A DNA stretch of 64,000 nucleotides from Mycobacterium adipatum (GCF_001644575.1 NZ_CP015596.1:4278001-4342000), one strand, 5' to 3'. Positions 39,978 through 51,168 are shown, counted from the stretch's first letter. A program made the numbers and translations. Notes: generated from the sequence alone by a model not told the origin.

Positions 39978-41708
39978 ATGACCACAGTCGCCGATCACGT
40001 CATCTCGACACTGCAGGCCAGTGGCATCACCCGCATGTACGGACTGCCCGGGGACAGCCTCAACGGCCTGACCGACGCCATCCGGCGCGCCGAGCATTTC
40101 AGTTGGGAACACGTCCGCCACGAGGAAACCGCCGGTTTCGCCGCCGCCGCCGATGCCGCCCTGACCAAACGGCTCGCGGTCTGCGCCGGCAGCTGCGGGC
40201 CGGGCAACCTGCACCTGATCAACGGACTCTTCGACGCACAGCGCAGCCGGGTGCCGGTGCTGGCCATCGCCGCGCACATCCCGCAGTCCGAGATCGGCTC
40301 GCAGTACTTCCAGGAGACCCGCCCGCAGGACCTGTTCCGCGAATGCAGTGTGTACTGCGAGCTGGTCACCACCGCCGAGTCGGCGCCGCGGGTGCTGCAG
40401 ATGGCGATGCGCGCCGCCATCGAGGAGAACGGGGTCGCCGTCGTCGTCATCCCTGGCGAGATCTTCCTGCACAAGACCGGTGACCTGAGAGTCCACCCGG
40501 TGCTACCCACCCACTCGACATGCCGGCCGGCTGACGATGAACTACTCCGCGCCGCAACAATTCTCAACAACTCCGACAAGATCACCATCCTCGCCGGCGC
40601 CGGGGTCGAGGGCGCCCACGACGAGTTGGTGACGTTGGCGGACACCCTGAAGGCGCCGGTGGTCCATGCCCTTCGCGGCAAGGAGTTGGTCGAATACGAC
40701 AATCCGTACGACGTCGGGATGACCGGCCTGCTCGGCTTCGCCTCCGGCTACAAGGCGATCAAAGAGGCCGAGGTGCTGCTCATGTTGGGCACCGATTTCC
40801 CGTACCGGCAGTTCTATCCCGAGCACGCCACCGTCATCCAGGTCGACATCCGTGGACGGAATCTGGGGCGTCGCACCCCGGTCGACCTGCCCCTGGTCGG
40901 CTCCGTGGCCGACACGCTGCCCGCGCTGCAACCATTGCTGCGCACCAAGGACGACCGCACGCATCTGGACCGGTCGCTCAGGCACTACCGAAAGACCCGG
41001 CGCCGGCTCGACGAGCTCGCCGTCAACGACCGCGACAAAGCCCCGATCCGGCCCGAATATCTTGCCGCCGCGGCAGATCGGGTCGCCGCGGCGGACGCGG
41101 TGTTCACCGTCGACGTCGGCTCCCCGGTGGTGTGGGCGGCCCGCTACCTCACCATGAACGGACGCAGGCGTCTGCTCGGCTCGTTCAACCACGGCACCAT
41201 GGCCTGCGCGCTGCCGCTGGCCATCGGCGCTGCGACCGTCAACCGTGACCGCCAGGTGGTGGCCTTCGCCGGTGACGGCGGGCTGACCATGCTGTTCGGC
41301 GAACTGATCACCCTGACCCAGAACCGGCTGCCGGTGAAGGTCATCGTGTTCAACAACTCGTCGCTGAATTTTGTGGAACTGGAGATGAAAGCGGCCGGTA
41401 TCGTCACCTTCGGCACCGACCTGCACAATCCCGACTTCGCGGCCGTCGCGCAGTCCCTGGGCATCTTCGGCCGGCGGGTGGAACAGCCCGGCGACCTGGA
41501 GTCCGCGCTCGCCGAGGCCTTCGCCCATGACGGCCCGGCGCTGGTCGACGTCGTGACGGCGCGCCAGGAACTGTCCATCCCGCCGGCCATCACCGCCGAA
41601 CAGGCCAAGGGATTCTCCCTGTACGCGATCCGCACCATCCTGGCCGGGCGGTCCGACGAGCTGCTGGATCTGGTCAGTACCAATGTGGCCCGCCGGATCC
41701 TGGACTGA
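39978..41708 (+). CDS. poxB: Pyruvate:quinone oxidoreductase-like TPP enzyme
   Basis: TPP-dependent enzyme of 576 residues closest to PoxB/Pqo, which decarboxylates pyruvate to acetate and passes electrons through FAD to quinone. N-terminal MYGLPGDSLNGLTDAIRR, catalytic Glu in VRHEETAGFAAAADA, the TPP motif FAGDGGLTMLFGEL...FNNSSLNF and the C-terminal IPPAITAEQAKGFSLYAI are typical; the very C-terminal amphipathic tail would be the membrane-binding part. TAGGGT (39966-39971) lies 6 nt before the ATG, so the mRNA is probably leaderless. It converges with gatA (1 nt between stops). Confidence 0.85.
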   Translation: MTTVADHVISTLQASGITRMYGLPGDSLNGLTDAIRRAEHFSWEHVRHEETAGFAAAADAALTKRLAVCAGSCGPGNLHLINGLFDAQRSRVPVLAIAAHIPQSEIGSQYFQETRPQDLFRECSVYCELVTTAESAPRVLQMAMRAAIEENGVAVVVIPGEIFLHKTGDLRVHPVLPTHSTCRPADDELLRAATILNNSDKITILAGAGVEGAHDELVTLADTLKAPVVHALRGKELVEYDNPYDVGMTGLLGFASGYKAIKEAEVLLMLGTDFPYRQFYPEHATVIQVDIRGRNLGRRTPVDLPLVGSVADTLPALQPLLRTKDDRTHLDRSLRHYRKTRRRLDELAVNDRDKAPIRPEYLAAAADRVAAADAVFTVDVGSPVVWAARYLTMNGRRRLLGSFNHGTMACALPLAIGAATVNRDRQVVAFAGDGGLTMLFGELITLTQNRLPVKVIVFNNSSLNFVELEMKAAGIVTFGTDLHNPDFAAVAQSLGIFGRRVEQPGDLESALAEAFAHDGPALVDVVTARQELSIPPAITAEQAKGFSLYAIRTILAGRSDELLDLVSTNVARRILD

Positions 41709-41709
41709 C

Positions 41710-43188
41710 CTACACCGCGGTGGGCAGCGCTCCCCGCGCGACCTCGTAGGCCGCACCCACCCGGTAGAGCCGGTCGTCGGCCAGCGCCGGCGCCATGATC
41801 TGCAGCCCGACGGGCAGGTTGTCCTCGGCGGCCAGGCCCGAGGGCACCGACATGCCGCAGTGCCCGGCGAGGTTCAGCGGCAGCGTGCACAGGTCGAACA
41901 GGTACATGGCCAGCGGGTCGTCGACCTTCTCACCCAGGCGGAACGCGGTGGTCGGGGTCGCCGGTGAGACCAGCACGTCGACCTTCTGGTAGGCCTCGTC
42001 GAGGTCGCGGGCGATCAGGGTGCGGACCTTCTGCGCCTGGTTGTAGTAGGCGTCGTAATAGCCCGCCGACAGCGCGTAGGTGCCGATCATGATGCGGCGC
42101 TTGACCTCTGGGCCGAAACCGGCCGCGCGGGTCAGGGCCATCACCTCTTCGGCGCTGCGGGTGCCGTCATCGCCCACCCGCAATCCGAACCGCATGGCGT
42201 CGAAGCGCGCCAGATTGGACGACACCTCCGAGGGCAGAATCAGGTAGTAGGCCGCCATCGCGTGGTCGAAGTGCGGGCAATCCACCTCGGTGACCTCGGC
42301 GCCCAGCGCGGTCAACTGGTCGACCGCGGTGTTGAACGAGGCGAGCACACCGGGTTGATAGCCCTCGCCGCGCAGCTGCTTGACCACACCGATGCGGACA
42401 CCCGTGAGGTCGCCGTGCGCCCCCGCGCGGGCCGCACCGACCACATCGGGCACCGCGGCATCCACCGACGTGGAGTCCCGCCCGTCGTGACCGGCGATCA
42501 CCTGGTGCAGCAGCGCGGTGTCGAGCACGGTGCGCGCACACGGCCCACCCTGGTCCAGCGAGGAGGCGCAGGCGACCAGCCCGTACCGGCTGACGGTGCC
42601 GTAGGTGGGCTTCACCCCCACGGTCGCGGTGAGCGCGGCCGGCTGGCGGATGGAGCCACCGGTGTCCGTACCGATCGCCAGCGGCGCCTGGAAGGCGGCC
42701 AGCGCGGCGGCGCTGCCACCGCCGGAACCACCCGGGACCCGGTCGGTATCCCACGGGTTGCGGGTCGGACCGTACGCCGAGTTCTCGGTCGAGCTGCCCA
42801 TGGCGAACTCGTCCATGTTCGTCTTGCCGAGAATCGGGATGCCGGCCGCGCGCAGCCGCGTCGTCACCGTCGCGTCGTATGGCGGGTTCCAGCCCTCCAG
42901 GATCTTCGACCCGCAGGTGGTCGGCATGTCCGTGGTGGTGAACACATCCTTGAGCGCCAGCGGCACGCCGGCCAGCGGTGAGGGCAGCTGCTCACCGGCG
43001 GCGACCATGGTGTCGATCTCGGCGGCCGCGGCGAGCGCCCGGTCGGCCGCGACATGCAAGAACGCGTGGTAGCGCTCGTCGGTCGCGGCGATCTGATCCA
43101 GATGGGCCTGGGTGACCTCGGTCGAGGACACCTCCTTGGCCGCGATCCGGGCGCCCAGCGTGGCGGCATCCTCGCGGATCAAGCTCAT
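41710..43188 (-). CDS. gatA: Glutamyl-tRNA(Gln) amidotransferase subunit A
   Basis: Amidase subunit that releases ammonia from glutamine for GatCAB. The 492-residue protein has the Ser-cisSer-Lys triad at Lys80 (LALKDVF), Ser155 ([13 protein letters not shown]) and Ser179 ([13 protein letters not shown]). It overlaps gatC by 4 nt (ATGA). The subunit genes gatC-gatA are separated from gatB by pfkA and accessory genes, as in other mycobacteria. Confidence 0.97.
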   Translation of the reverse strand: MSLIREDAATLGARIAAKEVSSTEVTQAHLDQIAATDERYHAFLHVAADRALAAAAEIDTMVAAGEQLPSPLAGVPLALKDVFTTTDMPTTCGSKILEGWNPPYDATVTTRLRAAGIPILGKTNMDEFAMGSSTENSAYGPTRNPWDTDRVPGGSGGGSAAALAAFQAPLAIGTDTGGSIRQPAALTATVGVKPTYGTVSRYGLVACASSLDQGGPCARTVLDTALLHQVIAGHDGRDSTSVDAAVPDVVGAARAGAHGDLTGVRIGVVKQLRGEGYQPGVLASFNTAVDQLTALGAEVTEVDCPHFDHAMAAYYLILPSEVSSNLARFDAMRFGLRVGDDGTRSAEEVMALTRAAGFGPEVKRRIMIGTYALSAGYYDAYYNQAQKVRTLIARDLDEAYQKVDVLVSPATPTTAFRLGEKVDDPLAMYLFDLCTLPLNLAGHCGMSVPSGLAAEDNLPVGLQIMAPALADDRLYRVGAAYEVARGALPTAV

Positions 43189-43484
43189 TCGGGTTCTCCC
43201 AAGATCCTGGGCACGGCGAACCGGCCGTCCTCGGCGCGCGGCGCCGCGGCCAGTGCCTCGTCCTGCGCCAACCCCGCCACCACGGTGTCCGGCCGGGTCA
43301 CGTTGAGGACCTTCAGGGGATTGTCGGTGGCTTCGACGCCGGTGACGTCGACGGACTGGATCTGGCCGACATGGGCCAAAATGGCGTCGAGTTGGCCTGC
43401 GAAACCGTCCAGCTCACCGTCGGACAGGGCGAGCCGGGCCAGTCGCGCGAGGTGCGCTACCTCGTCCCGGGAAATCTGTGACAC
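43185..43484 (-). CDS. gatC: Glutamyl-tRNA(Gln) amidotransferase subunit C
   Basis: Small 99-residue subunit that wraps around the GatA-GatB interface. Typical sequence [21 protein letters not shown] and C-terminal [17 protein letters not shown] 43484 was chosen because it gives the family N-terminus and TAGGCT (minus strand, 43492-43497) sits 7 nt upstream, predicting a leaderless transcript. The open frame extends six codons further upstream to 43502. Confidence 0.95.
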   Translation of the reverse strand: MSQISRDEVAHLARLARLALSDGELDGFAGQLDAILAHVGQIQSVDVTGVEATDNPLKVLNVTRPDTVVAGLAQDEALAAAPRAEDGRFAVPRILGEPE

Positions 43485-43553
43485 GGCCGCAAGCCTAGTC
43501 ACCCTGCAATCCCCGGGTCGCTGAGGCCCAACCCCTGTGACAGGGTGTTGGCC

Positions 43554-44213
43554 GTGCCGTCATATCTGCTGCGGGTCCAGCTGGAGGACCGACCGGGCAG
43601 TCTCGGCTCACTGGCCGTCGCCCTCGGTTCGGTGGGTGCGGACATCCTGTCCCTGGACGTCGTGGAACGCGGCGCCGGATACGCCATCGATGATCTGGTC
43701 GTCGAGCTGCCGCCCGGTGCGATGCCCGACACGTTGATCACCGCGGCCGAACACATCAAGGGCGTTCATGTCGACAGCGTGCGCCCGCACACCGGCTTGC
43801 TGGAGGCGCACCGCGAGCTCGAGCTCATCGACCACATCGCCGCCGCTCGCGGCCGCGCCGAGAAACTGCACGTCCTGGCCCAGGAGGCGCCGCGGGTGCT
43901 GCGGGTGGGCTGGTGCACGGTGGTCAGGTCCGTCGAGGCCGGCGTCGAGCGCATCGCCGGCAGCCCGGGCGCGCCGGAGACCCAGGCCACCACCGCGCCA
44001 TGGCTGCCGCTGGAGCACGCCGAGGCGCTGGACGCCACCGCGGCCTGGGTGCCACAGGTGTGGCGCGATATCGATACCGCACTGGCCGCTGCCCCGCTGG
44101 GTGATCCGCTCACCGCGGTCGTGCTCGGCCGCGCCGGCGGCCCGGCGTTCCGGCCGTCGGAGGTGGCCCGGCTGGGCTACCTGGCCGGCATCGTGGCCAC
44201 CATCCTTCGCTGA
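43554..44213 (+). CDS. ACT domain-containing protein
   Basis: A 219-residue protein with an N-terminal ACT domain ([33 protein letters not shown]), which usually binds amino acids, and a C-terminal part ending [21 protein letters not shown]. Its equivalent (Rv3013) keeps this position in M. tuberculosis; function unknown. GTG 43554 has AGGG 8 nt upstream; TTG 43548 or GTG 43545 would add two or three residues. A short palindrome CCCTGT-G-ACAGGG (43533-43545) lies in the gap to gatC. Confidence 0.88.
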   Translation: MPSYLLRVQLEDRPGSLGSLAVALGSVGADILSLDVVERGAGYAIDDLVVELPPGAMPDTLITAAEHIKGVHVDSVRPHTGLLEAHRELELIDHIAAARGRAEKLHVLAQEAPRVLRVGWCTVVRSVEAGVERIAGSPGAPETQATTAPWLPLEHAEALDATAAWVPQVWRDIDTALAAAPLGDPLTAVVLGRAGGPAFRPSEVARLGYLAGIVATILR

Positions 44214-44287
44214 TAAAGCTGAGAACCCGCTGTCAAGCGAGGCTGTACGGTAGAAATCTGGCCGCCGACCACGATGAAAGGTGTTGC

Positions 44288-44905
44288 GTGGGGGAACTAC
44301 TGATCGTCCTCGCCATCGTCGCGCTCGCGGCGGGCGTCATCGTCTTCCTCGTCGCCCGCACTCGCCCCAAGCAGCCCAAGCAGCCCTCGGCCCGCCAGGA
44401 TCCGTTGCGATTCGCTTCGGAGACAGCCACTTTCGGTCCCCGCCAGCTGGGCCCCGGTGCCATCGTCAGCTACGGCGGCACCGACTATGTGGTGCGCGGA
44501 TCGGTCACCCTGCGGGAGGGGCCGTTCGTCTGGTGGGAGCACCTGCTGGAGGGCAAGGCCGACGAGCCGCCGGTGTGGTTCAGCGTCGAGGAGGACGAGG
44601 GCCGCCTCGAACTGGTGTGGTGGCACAAGCGCGCGGGATTGCCTGCCGAACCGGGCAGCAGCATCGACGTCGACGGGGTGTCGTTCACCGTCGACGAGAA
44701 CGGCCGCGCGTCCTACACCACCGAGGGCACCACCGGCCTGCCCGCGGGCGGCGACATGGACTACGTGGACTACCGCGCCAACGGCGACACCGCGCTGCTG
44801 GGCTACGAACGCTGGGCGCCCACCATGGCATGGGAGGTCTCCTATGGCACGCCGGTGCGCGCCGGCGAGCTGACCGTGTACCCGGCCCCGCCGGCCGGAT
44901 CCTAG
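44288..44905 (+). CDS. DUF4178 domain protein (speE cluster, gene 1)
   Basis: A 205-residue protein with one N-terminal transmembrane helix (LLIVLAIVALAAGVIVFLVA), a basic linker and a DUF4178 domain (LGPGAIVSYGGTDYVVRGSVTLREG ... WWEHLLEG). Function unknown. It is the first of five same-strand genes ending in a membrane spermidine-synthase-like gene, an arrangement conserved in actinobacteria. GGTG lies about 5 nt upstream of the GTG start. TACGGT further upstream may be a -10 box. Confidence 0.85.
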   Translation: MGELLIVLAIVALAAGVIVFLVARTRPKQPKQPSARQDPLRFASETATFGPRQLGPGAIVSYGGTDYVVRGSVTLREGPFVWWEHLLEGKADEPPVWFSVEEDEGRLELVWWHKRAGLPAEPGSSIDVDGVSFTVDENGRASYTTEGTTGLPAGGDMDYVDYRANGDTALLGYERWAPTMAWEVSYGTPVRAGELTVYPAPPAGS

Positions 44906-44913
44906 GCACCGCG

Positions 44914-45405
44914 TTGCCGTTGCACCGCCTGCGCGTGGTTCCCGCCGATGTCAGTGGCGCGAATCTGCGGTTGACGCTCAACGCCCCGGCCCCGGCGCCG
45001 CTGGCGTCCTGCACGCTGCGCCATCCCGACGGTACGGATCTGGTCCTCGGGGTGCTCGGCGCCTCCCATGTCGTCAGCGTGGCCGGGTTCTGCGAACAGG
45101 TGTCCTGTACCGAGCACCATGACGGTGCGGCGCTACCGGACTCGGCGAGCGCACCCGGTTACCGGATGCGGTCCCAGACCGCCGCCCATGACGAGTCCGC
45201 CTTCCGTGGGATCGCCGCCGACCTGCGGCACCGCTGTGAGCACGAGACCGGTTGGCTGGGTGGCAGTTTCCCCGGCGACGAGGCCGCGCTCACGGCGCTG
45301 TGCGCCAGCCCCGATGGCCCCGGCTGGCACTGGCAGACCTGGCATCTGTACCCGGCGGCACGGGGCGGGGTCGTCGTGCACACCGAGAGCCGGTGGCAGC
45401 CGTGA
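44914..45405 (+). CDS. DUF2617 family protein (speE cluster, gene 2)
   Basis: A 163-residue soluble protein of the DUF2617 family, function unknown (PLHRLRVVPADVSGANLRL at the start, WHLYPAARGGVVVHTESRW at the end). The start is probably TTG 44914, giving MPLHRLRVVPADV, 8 nt after the DUF4178 stop; GTG 44935 is less likely. Cysteines are frequent (CTLRHP, CEQVSC, RHRCEHE) but without a recognised metal motif. Its stop overlaps the next start. Confidence 0.82.
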   Translation: MPLHRLRVVPADVSGANLRLTLNAPAPAPLASCTLRHPDGTDLVLGVLGASHVVSVAGFCEQVSCTEHHDGAALPDSASAPGYRMRSQTAAHDESAFRGIAADLRHRCEHETGWLGGSFPGDEAALTALCASPDGPGWHWQTWHLYPAARGGVVVHTESRWQP

Positions 45406-45833
45406 GCCGCAACGCCCTGTTCGCGCTGGCCGGAGTGCTGGGCGCGCTCGGCGCCGTGCTGTTGATCACCGGACTGGTGTTGCTGAACAAGGATGTTCGC
45501 AACCACGTCAGCGAGAACTACCGGCAGTACGCGGCGGACGGCGGTGACGGCCGCTATGAATGCAGCGGCTCACCGAAGTCGGTGGCCGACGATATCGCGT
45601 CCTACGACGCCCCGGAATCGCGTGCCTCCGACCGCGGCAGCGAGTATCTGCGTTACCCCGATGACATCGTGATCGTCGGGCCGGACGGCCGGTACCCGTG
45701 CAGCGTCCGGGTCGAGGACATCAACTCCCGCTACAGCGGTGGCGGGTTCATTTTTCTGGGTCCGGGGTTCACCCCGGGCTCGCCAGCGGGCGGCTCGGGC
45801 GGTAGCTCCGGGGGACCCGGCGGAACGAAGTAG
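45402..45833 (+). CDS. DUF4247 family protein (speE cluster, gene 3)
   Basis: A 143-residue protein with one N-terminal transmembrane helix (LFALAGVLGALGAVLLITGLVL), a small extracytoplasmic domain with two cysteines (YECSGSP, YPCSVRV) and a Gly/Ser-rich tail. Function unknown. GTG 45402 overlaps the DUF2617 stop (GTGA), so translation is coupled. The long upstream extension of the frame is a shadow of the DUF2617 gene. Confidence 0.83.
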   Translation: MSRNALFALAGVLGALGAVLLITGLVLLNKDVRNHVSENYRQYAADGGDGRYECSGSPKSVADDIASYDAPESRASDRGSEYLRYPDDIVIVGPDGRYPCSVRVEDINSRYSGGGFIFLGPGFTPGSPAGGSGGSSGGPGGTK

Positions 45834-45848
45834 GAGCAGGAGACACCG

Positions 45849-46313
45849 ATGGACACGTCTTATCTTGCACTGGAGTTCGGCACCCTCGACGGCGGCGCAC
45901 TGATCCAGAACACGGTCGCGGCGGCGCTGTACTTCGTCGTCGGCATCACGGTGCTGGGCGCCGGATTCCTGCTGGCCGACCTGCTCACCCCGGGCAGCCT
46001 GCGCCACCTGGTGTTCGTCCAGCACCGGCCCAATGCGGTCGCGGTGGCCTGCGGGATGTACCTGGCGCTGGCGATGGTGACCGCCACCGCCATCGTCGCG
46101 AGCTCGGCCGAACTCGGTCAGGGGCTCGTCGATGCGTTGGTCTACGGGCTGGTTGGCGTGCTGCTGCAGGGCGCCGCGCTGGTGGTGCTGGAAGTGTTGG
46201 TGCCGGGCCGTTTTCGCGACCTGATCGCCGATGAGAAGCTGCATCCGGGTGCGGTCGCGACCGCGGTGATCCTGCTGGCGGTCGGAGGGGTGAACGCAGC
46301 CGCACTGTCATGA
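45849..46313 (+). CDS. DUF350 membrane protein (speE cluster, gene 4)
   Basis: A 154-residue membrane protein with four hydrophobic helices (ALYFVVGITVLGAGFLLADLL; VACGMYLALAMVTATAIVAS; LVYGLVGVLLQGAALVVLEV; AVATAVILLAVGGVNAAAL), the DUF350 layout. Role unknown. GGAG lies 8-9 nt before the ATG. Its stop overlaps the next gene by 4 nt (ATGA). Confidence 0.87.
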   Translation: MDTSYLALEFGTLDGGALIQNTVAAALYFVVGITVLGAGFLLADLLTPGSLRHLVFVQHRPNAVAVACGMYLALAMVTATAIVASSAELGQGLVDALVYGLVGVLLQGAALVVLEVLVPGRFRDLIADEKLHPGAVATAVILLAVGGVNAAALS

Positions 46314-47845
46314 CCGGCACCACGCGCTGGCGGGCACTGCTGCTGGCCGCTGTCGCGGCCTGCGCGGCGTGCGGGCTCATCTACGAGCTCGCCCTGCTGA
46401 CGCTGTCGGCCAGCCTGCACGGCGGCGGTATCGTCGCCACCTCGCTGATCGTCGCGGGCTACGTCGCCGCGCTGGGCGCCGGCGCGCTGCTGGTCAAACC
46501 GTTGCTCGGGCATGCCGCCATCACCTTCATCGCCGTCGAGACCCTGCTCGGGGTGATCGGCGGTGTATCCGCTGCGGCCATGTATGTGGCGTTTTCCTTC
46601 ATCGGCGGTTCACTGTGGGTGCTGGTGGCGGGCACCGCGGTGATCGGCGCGCTGGTGGGCGCCGAGGTGCCCTTGCTGATGACACTGCTGCAGCGGGGCC
46701 GCACCGCCGGCGCGGCGGACGCCGGCCGGGTGCTGGCGAACCTGAATGCCGCGGACTATCTGGGCGCGCTGATCGGCGGTCTGGCCTGGCCGTTTCTGGT
46801 GCTGCCGCAGCTCGGGATGATCCGCGGCGCGGCGGTCACCGGGATGATCAACCTGGCCGCCGCGGCGATCGTGGCGGTGTTCCTGCTGCGCACCATCATC
46901 AGCCGTCGCCAGCTCGTCTCGGCGCTGGCCGTGCTCACCGCCGCCGCGCTGACCCTGACCGCGTTGATCGTGGCCGCCGACGGGATCCAGGCCACCACCC
47001 GTCAGCGGCTCTACGCCGATCCGATCATCGCCCACCGGCAATCCGCCTACCAGGAGATCGTGGTGACCCGCCGCGGCACCGATACCCGGCTCTACCTCGA
47101 TGGCGGGCTGCAATTCTCGACGCGCGACGAGTACCGGTACACCGAGAGTCTGGTCTATCCGGCGCTACGTGACGGCGCACGCTCGGTGCTCATCCTCGGC
47201 GGCGGTGACGGTCTGGCTGCCCGCGAGCTGCTCCGCATGCCCGGGTTGCAGACGATCGTCCAGGTGGAACTCGATCCGGCGGTGATCGAATTGGCCCGCG
47301 GCCCGCTGCGCGAGGCCAACCGTGGAGCCCTGGACGATCCCCGAGTCGACGTCGTGGTCGATGACGCCATGACGTGGTTGCGGACACCCGATGCGCGGCC
47401 CGCCGGCGGGTTCGACGCGGTGATCATCGATCTTCCCGACCCCGACAATCCGGTGCTGGGCCGGTTGTACTCACGCGAGTTCTACGCGCTGGTGACCCGC
47501 GTGCTGTCGGCCGACGGGCTCGTGGTGGTGCAGGCGGGTAGCCCGTACTCGACACCGAATGCCTTCTGGCGCACGGTATCCACGCTGGATTCGGCCGGGT
47601 TCGCGGTCACCCCATACCACGTGCACGTGCCGACCTTCGGCGACTGGGGCTTTGCGCTGGCCCGGCGCGGCAGCTCGCCACCCACGCCCACGATTGCCGA
47701 AGATGCTCCCCCGCTGCGGTTTCTGACCCAGCAGGTGCTGGATGCCGCGACGGTGTTCCCGCCGGACAACGCCCCGCAGCACCTGGCGCCCTCGACGCTG
47801 GACAATCCGCGGATCGTGGAGGACATGCGCGCGGGGTACCGCTAG
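46310..47845 (+). CDS. speE: Membrane-linked spermidine synthase-like protein
   Basis: A 511-residue fusion of about seven N-terminal transmembrane helices (1-230) and a C-terminal polyamine aminopropyltransferase domain (about 245-480). The domain has YQEIVVTRR, LYLDGGLQFSTRDEYRYTESLVYPAL, the nucleotide-binding LILGGGDGLAARELLRMP and VVDDAMTWLR, IIDLPDPDNPVLGRLYS. These fit transfer of an aminopropyl group to putrescine, but substrate choice is inferred. It is the last gene of the DUF4178-DUF2617-DUF4247-DUF350 cluster. Confidence 0.9.
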   Translation: MTGTTRWRALLLAAVAACAACGLIYELALLTLSASLHGGGIVATSLIVAGYVAALGAGALLVKPLLGHAAITFIAVETLLGVIGGVSAAAMYVAFSFIGGSLWVLVAGTAVIGALVGAEVPLLMTLLQRGRTAGAADAGRVLANLNAADYLGALIGGLAWPFLVLPQLGMIRGAAVTGMINLAAAAIVAVFLLRTIISRRQLVSALAVLTAAALTLTALIVAADGIQATTRQRLYADPIIAHRQSAYQEIVVTRRGTDTRLYLDGGLQFSTRDEYRYTESLVYPALRDGARSVLILGGGDGLAARELLRMPGLQTIVQVELDPAVIELARGPLREANRGALDDPRVDVVVDDAMTWLRTPDARPAGGFDAVIIDLPDPDNPVLGRLYSREFYALVTRVLSADGLVVVQAGSPYSTPNAFWRTVSTLDSAGFAVTPYHVHVPTFGDWGFALARRGSSPPTPTIAEDAPPLRFLTQQVLDAATVFPPDNAPQHLAPSTLDNPRIVEDMRAGYR

Positions 47846-48094
47846 AACGCACCCCGGGTGGACCGGGCAGAGTCGATGCTGCCGGGCCACACGTCGCGTG
47901 GCAGCACGAAAGTTGTTGCTTCCGTCCAGTTGTCGGACTTGTCCCCTGTGCGGCGAGACGATTCTTGGTGTTCGGTATGAGTCCCGTGACTGCGATCTTG
48001 CGTGCCCATAGGTTGAAAGTGCACACGGTAACACCACCCTCGGCGCGCCTCAGACACAGCCGGACATGCCGTCACAACCAGAAAGGCAACAAGA

Positions 48095-48355
48095 ATGCCC
48101 AAGAACAGCTTCGCCACAATCGGCATCATCGCGTTGGCCGCCACGATCCTCGGGATCGCGCCGGCCGCGGCTACCACCCCGTCGTCAGCCATATCGGACG
48201 TCAAAGCCGCAGCAGAACAACGGGTTCCGAGCCAGGACACGACGGCCGATGGAACGCGCAACGGTCGCCAGAAACCAGCCGATCCCACCGCCGGAAAGAT
48301 CTTCACTCCCCCGGTGACCGCCCCGCAGGCCACGGTCGATACGTACAACGACTGA
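48095..48355 (+). CDS. Small secreted protein
   Basis: An 86-residue protein with a clear Sec signal peptide (FATIGIIALAATILGIAPAAA, cleavage expected after APAAA) and a short polar mature part of about 60 residues with no cysteine. Function not recognised. AAAGGC lies 7-8 nt upstream of the ATG. The 249-bp gap before it contains no other gene I can support and an imperfect hairpin near 47877-47904. It converges with ligA. Confidence 0.7.
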   Translation: MPKNSFATIGIIALAATILGIAPAAATTPSSAISDVKAAAEQRVPSQDTTADGTRNGRQKPADPTAGKIFTPPVTAPQATVDTYND

Positions 48356-48378
48356 GTGACCCCGCCCCGACTTTCGGA

Positions 48379-50512
<2,134 letters not shown>

Positions 50513-50659
50513 TCACCGGGTCTGGATGCGCCTGAACTGCACGACGTCGCGCCAGCTGCTGCCCTCCCAACGGTGCAGCACGAAACCGCGGGGCTCCATC
50601 AGTTCGCGCAGCGCCGCCACGCTCAGGCGGAGCACGGTATCCATCCACGATGTCGGCAT
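50513..50659 (-). CDS. Unannotated 48-residue ORF under an iron box
   Basis: An ATG-to-TGA ORF of 48 codons in the ligA upstream gap, too short for routine gene finding. The protein starts MPTSWMDTVLRLSVAALREL and continues MEPRGFVLHRWEG and FRRIQTR, basic and probably helical at first; no family recognised. GAGGGGG lies about 5 nt upstream of the ATG. The IdeR-like box at 50683-50701 is 24 nt further up and overlaps a TAACCT -10 candidate. Codon use is GC-rich like its neighbours. It may be an iron-repressed small protein or part of a leader in front of ligA, whose start is 33 nt downstream. Confidence 0.62.
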   Translation of the reverse strand: MPTSWMDTVLRLSVAALRELMEPRGFVLHRWEGSSWRDVVQFRRIQTR

Positions 50660-50682
50660 CTGAGCCCCCTCACCTGCAAAAG

Positions 50683-50701
50683 TAAGGTTAGCCTAAATGA
50701 T
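50683..50701. promoter_or_regulatory. IdeR/DtxR-type iron box
   Basis: TAAGGTTAGCCTAAATGAT matches the 19-bp mycobacterial iron box consensus (TTAGGTTAGCCTAACCTAA) at 14 positions, with the central AAGGTTAGCCTAA block intact. It overlaps the predicted -10 of the 48-codon ORF on the minus strand and lies about 13 nt upstream of the -10 of the YjbR-like gene on the plus strand. Confidence 0.6.
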
Positions 50702-50726
50702 AGGTCGGCCCGATAGGGTGCTACCT

Positions 50727-51122
50727 GTGCCACACCCGGTCATGTTCTCCGACGACGATTTCGGGCTCGCCGAGCTGCGCGGTCTGGCGCTCGGGTTTCC
50801 GGAGGCCTTCGAGAAGGTGTCCTGGGGGCGGCCGGTGTTCGGCGCACCGAAGATGTTCGCCATGTACGGCGGCAACATGAAGGCGGATGGGGGGATGCTC
50901 GCCTTCCCACACTCTGTGCTGGTCAAGGTCGACGACTCCGACCGCAAGGCACTCGAACAGGACGACCGGTTCTACGTCCCCGCCTATATGGGGCCGTTCG
51001 GCTGGATGGGCCTGGACCTGACCGCGGCCGAGGTGGACTGGGACGAGGTCAAAGAGCTGCTGGACGCCTCGTTCCGCATGACCGCCAGCAAGAAGTTGGT
51101 CAAGCAGCTCGACGAGCGCTAG
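50727..51122 (+). CDS. MmcQ/YjbR family protein
   Basis: A 131-residue cytoplasmic protein of the MmcQ/YjbR family (double-wing-like fold that often binds DNA): LRGLALGFPEAFEKVSWGRPVFGAPKMFA..., FRMTASKKLVKQL at the end. Biological role unknown. GTG 50727 was chosen because TAGGGT (50714-50719) leaves 7 nt before it, predicting a leaderless mRNA. The iron box at 50683-50701 lies just upstream, so iron control is possible. It converges with the epoxide hydrolase gene. Confidence 0.85.
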   Translation: MPHPVMFSDDDFGLAELRGLALGFPEAFEKVSWGRPVFGAPKMFAMYGGNMKADGGMLAFPHSVLVKVDDSDRKALEQDDRFYVPAYMGPFGWMGLDLTAAEVDWDEVKELLDASFRMTASKKLVKQLDER

Positions 51123-51168
51123 TTCACGGTGCCGATCCGCGTGAAAATTCTTCCCCGGCTGCGATATT

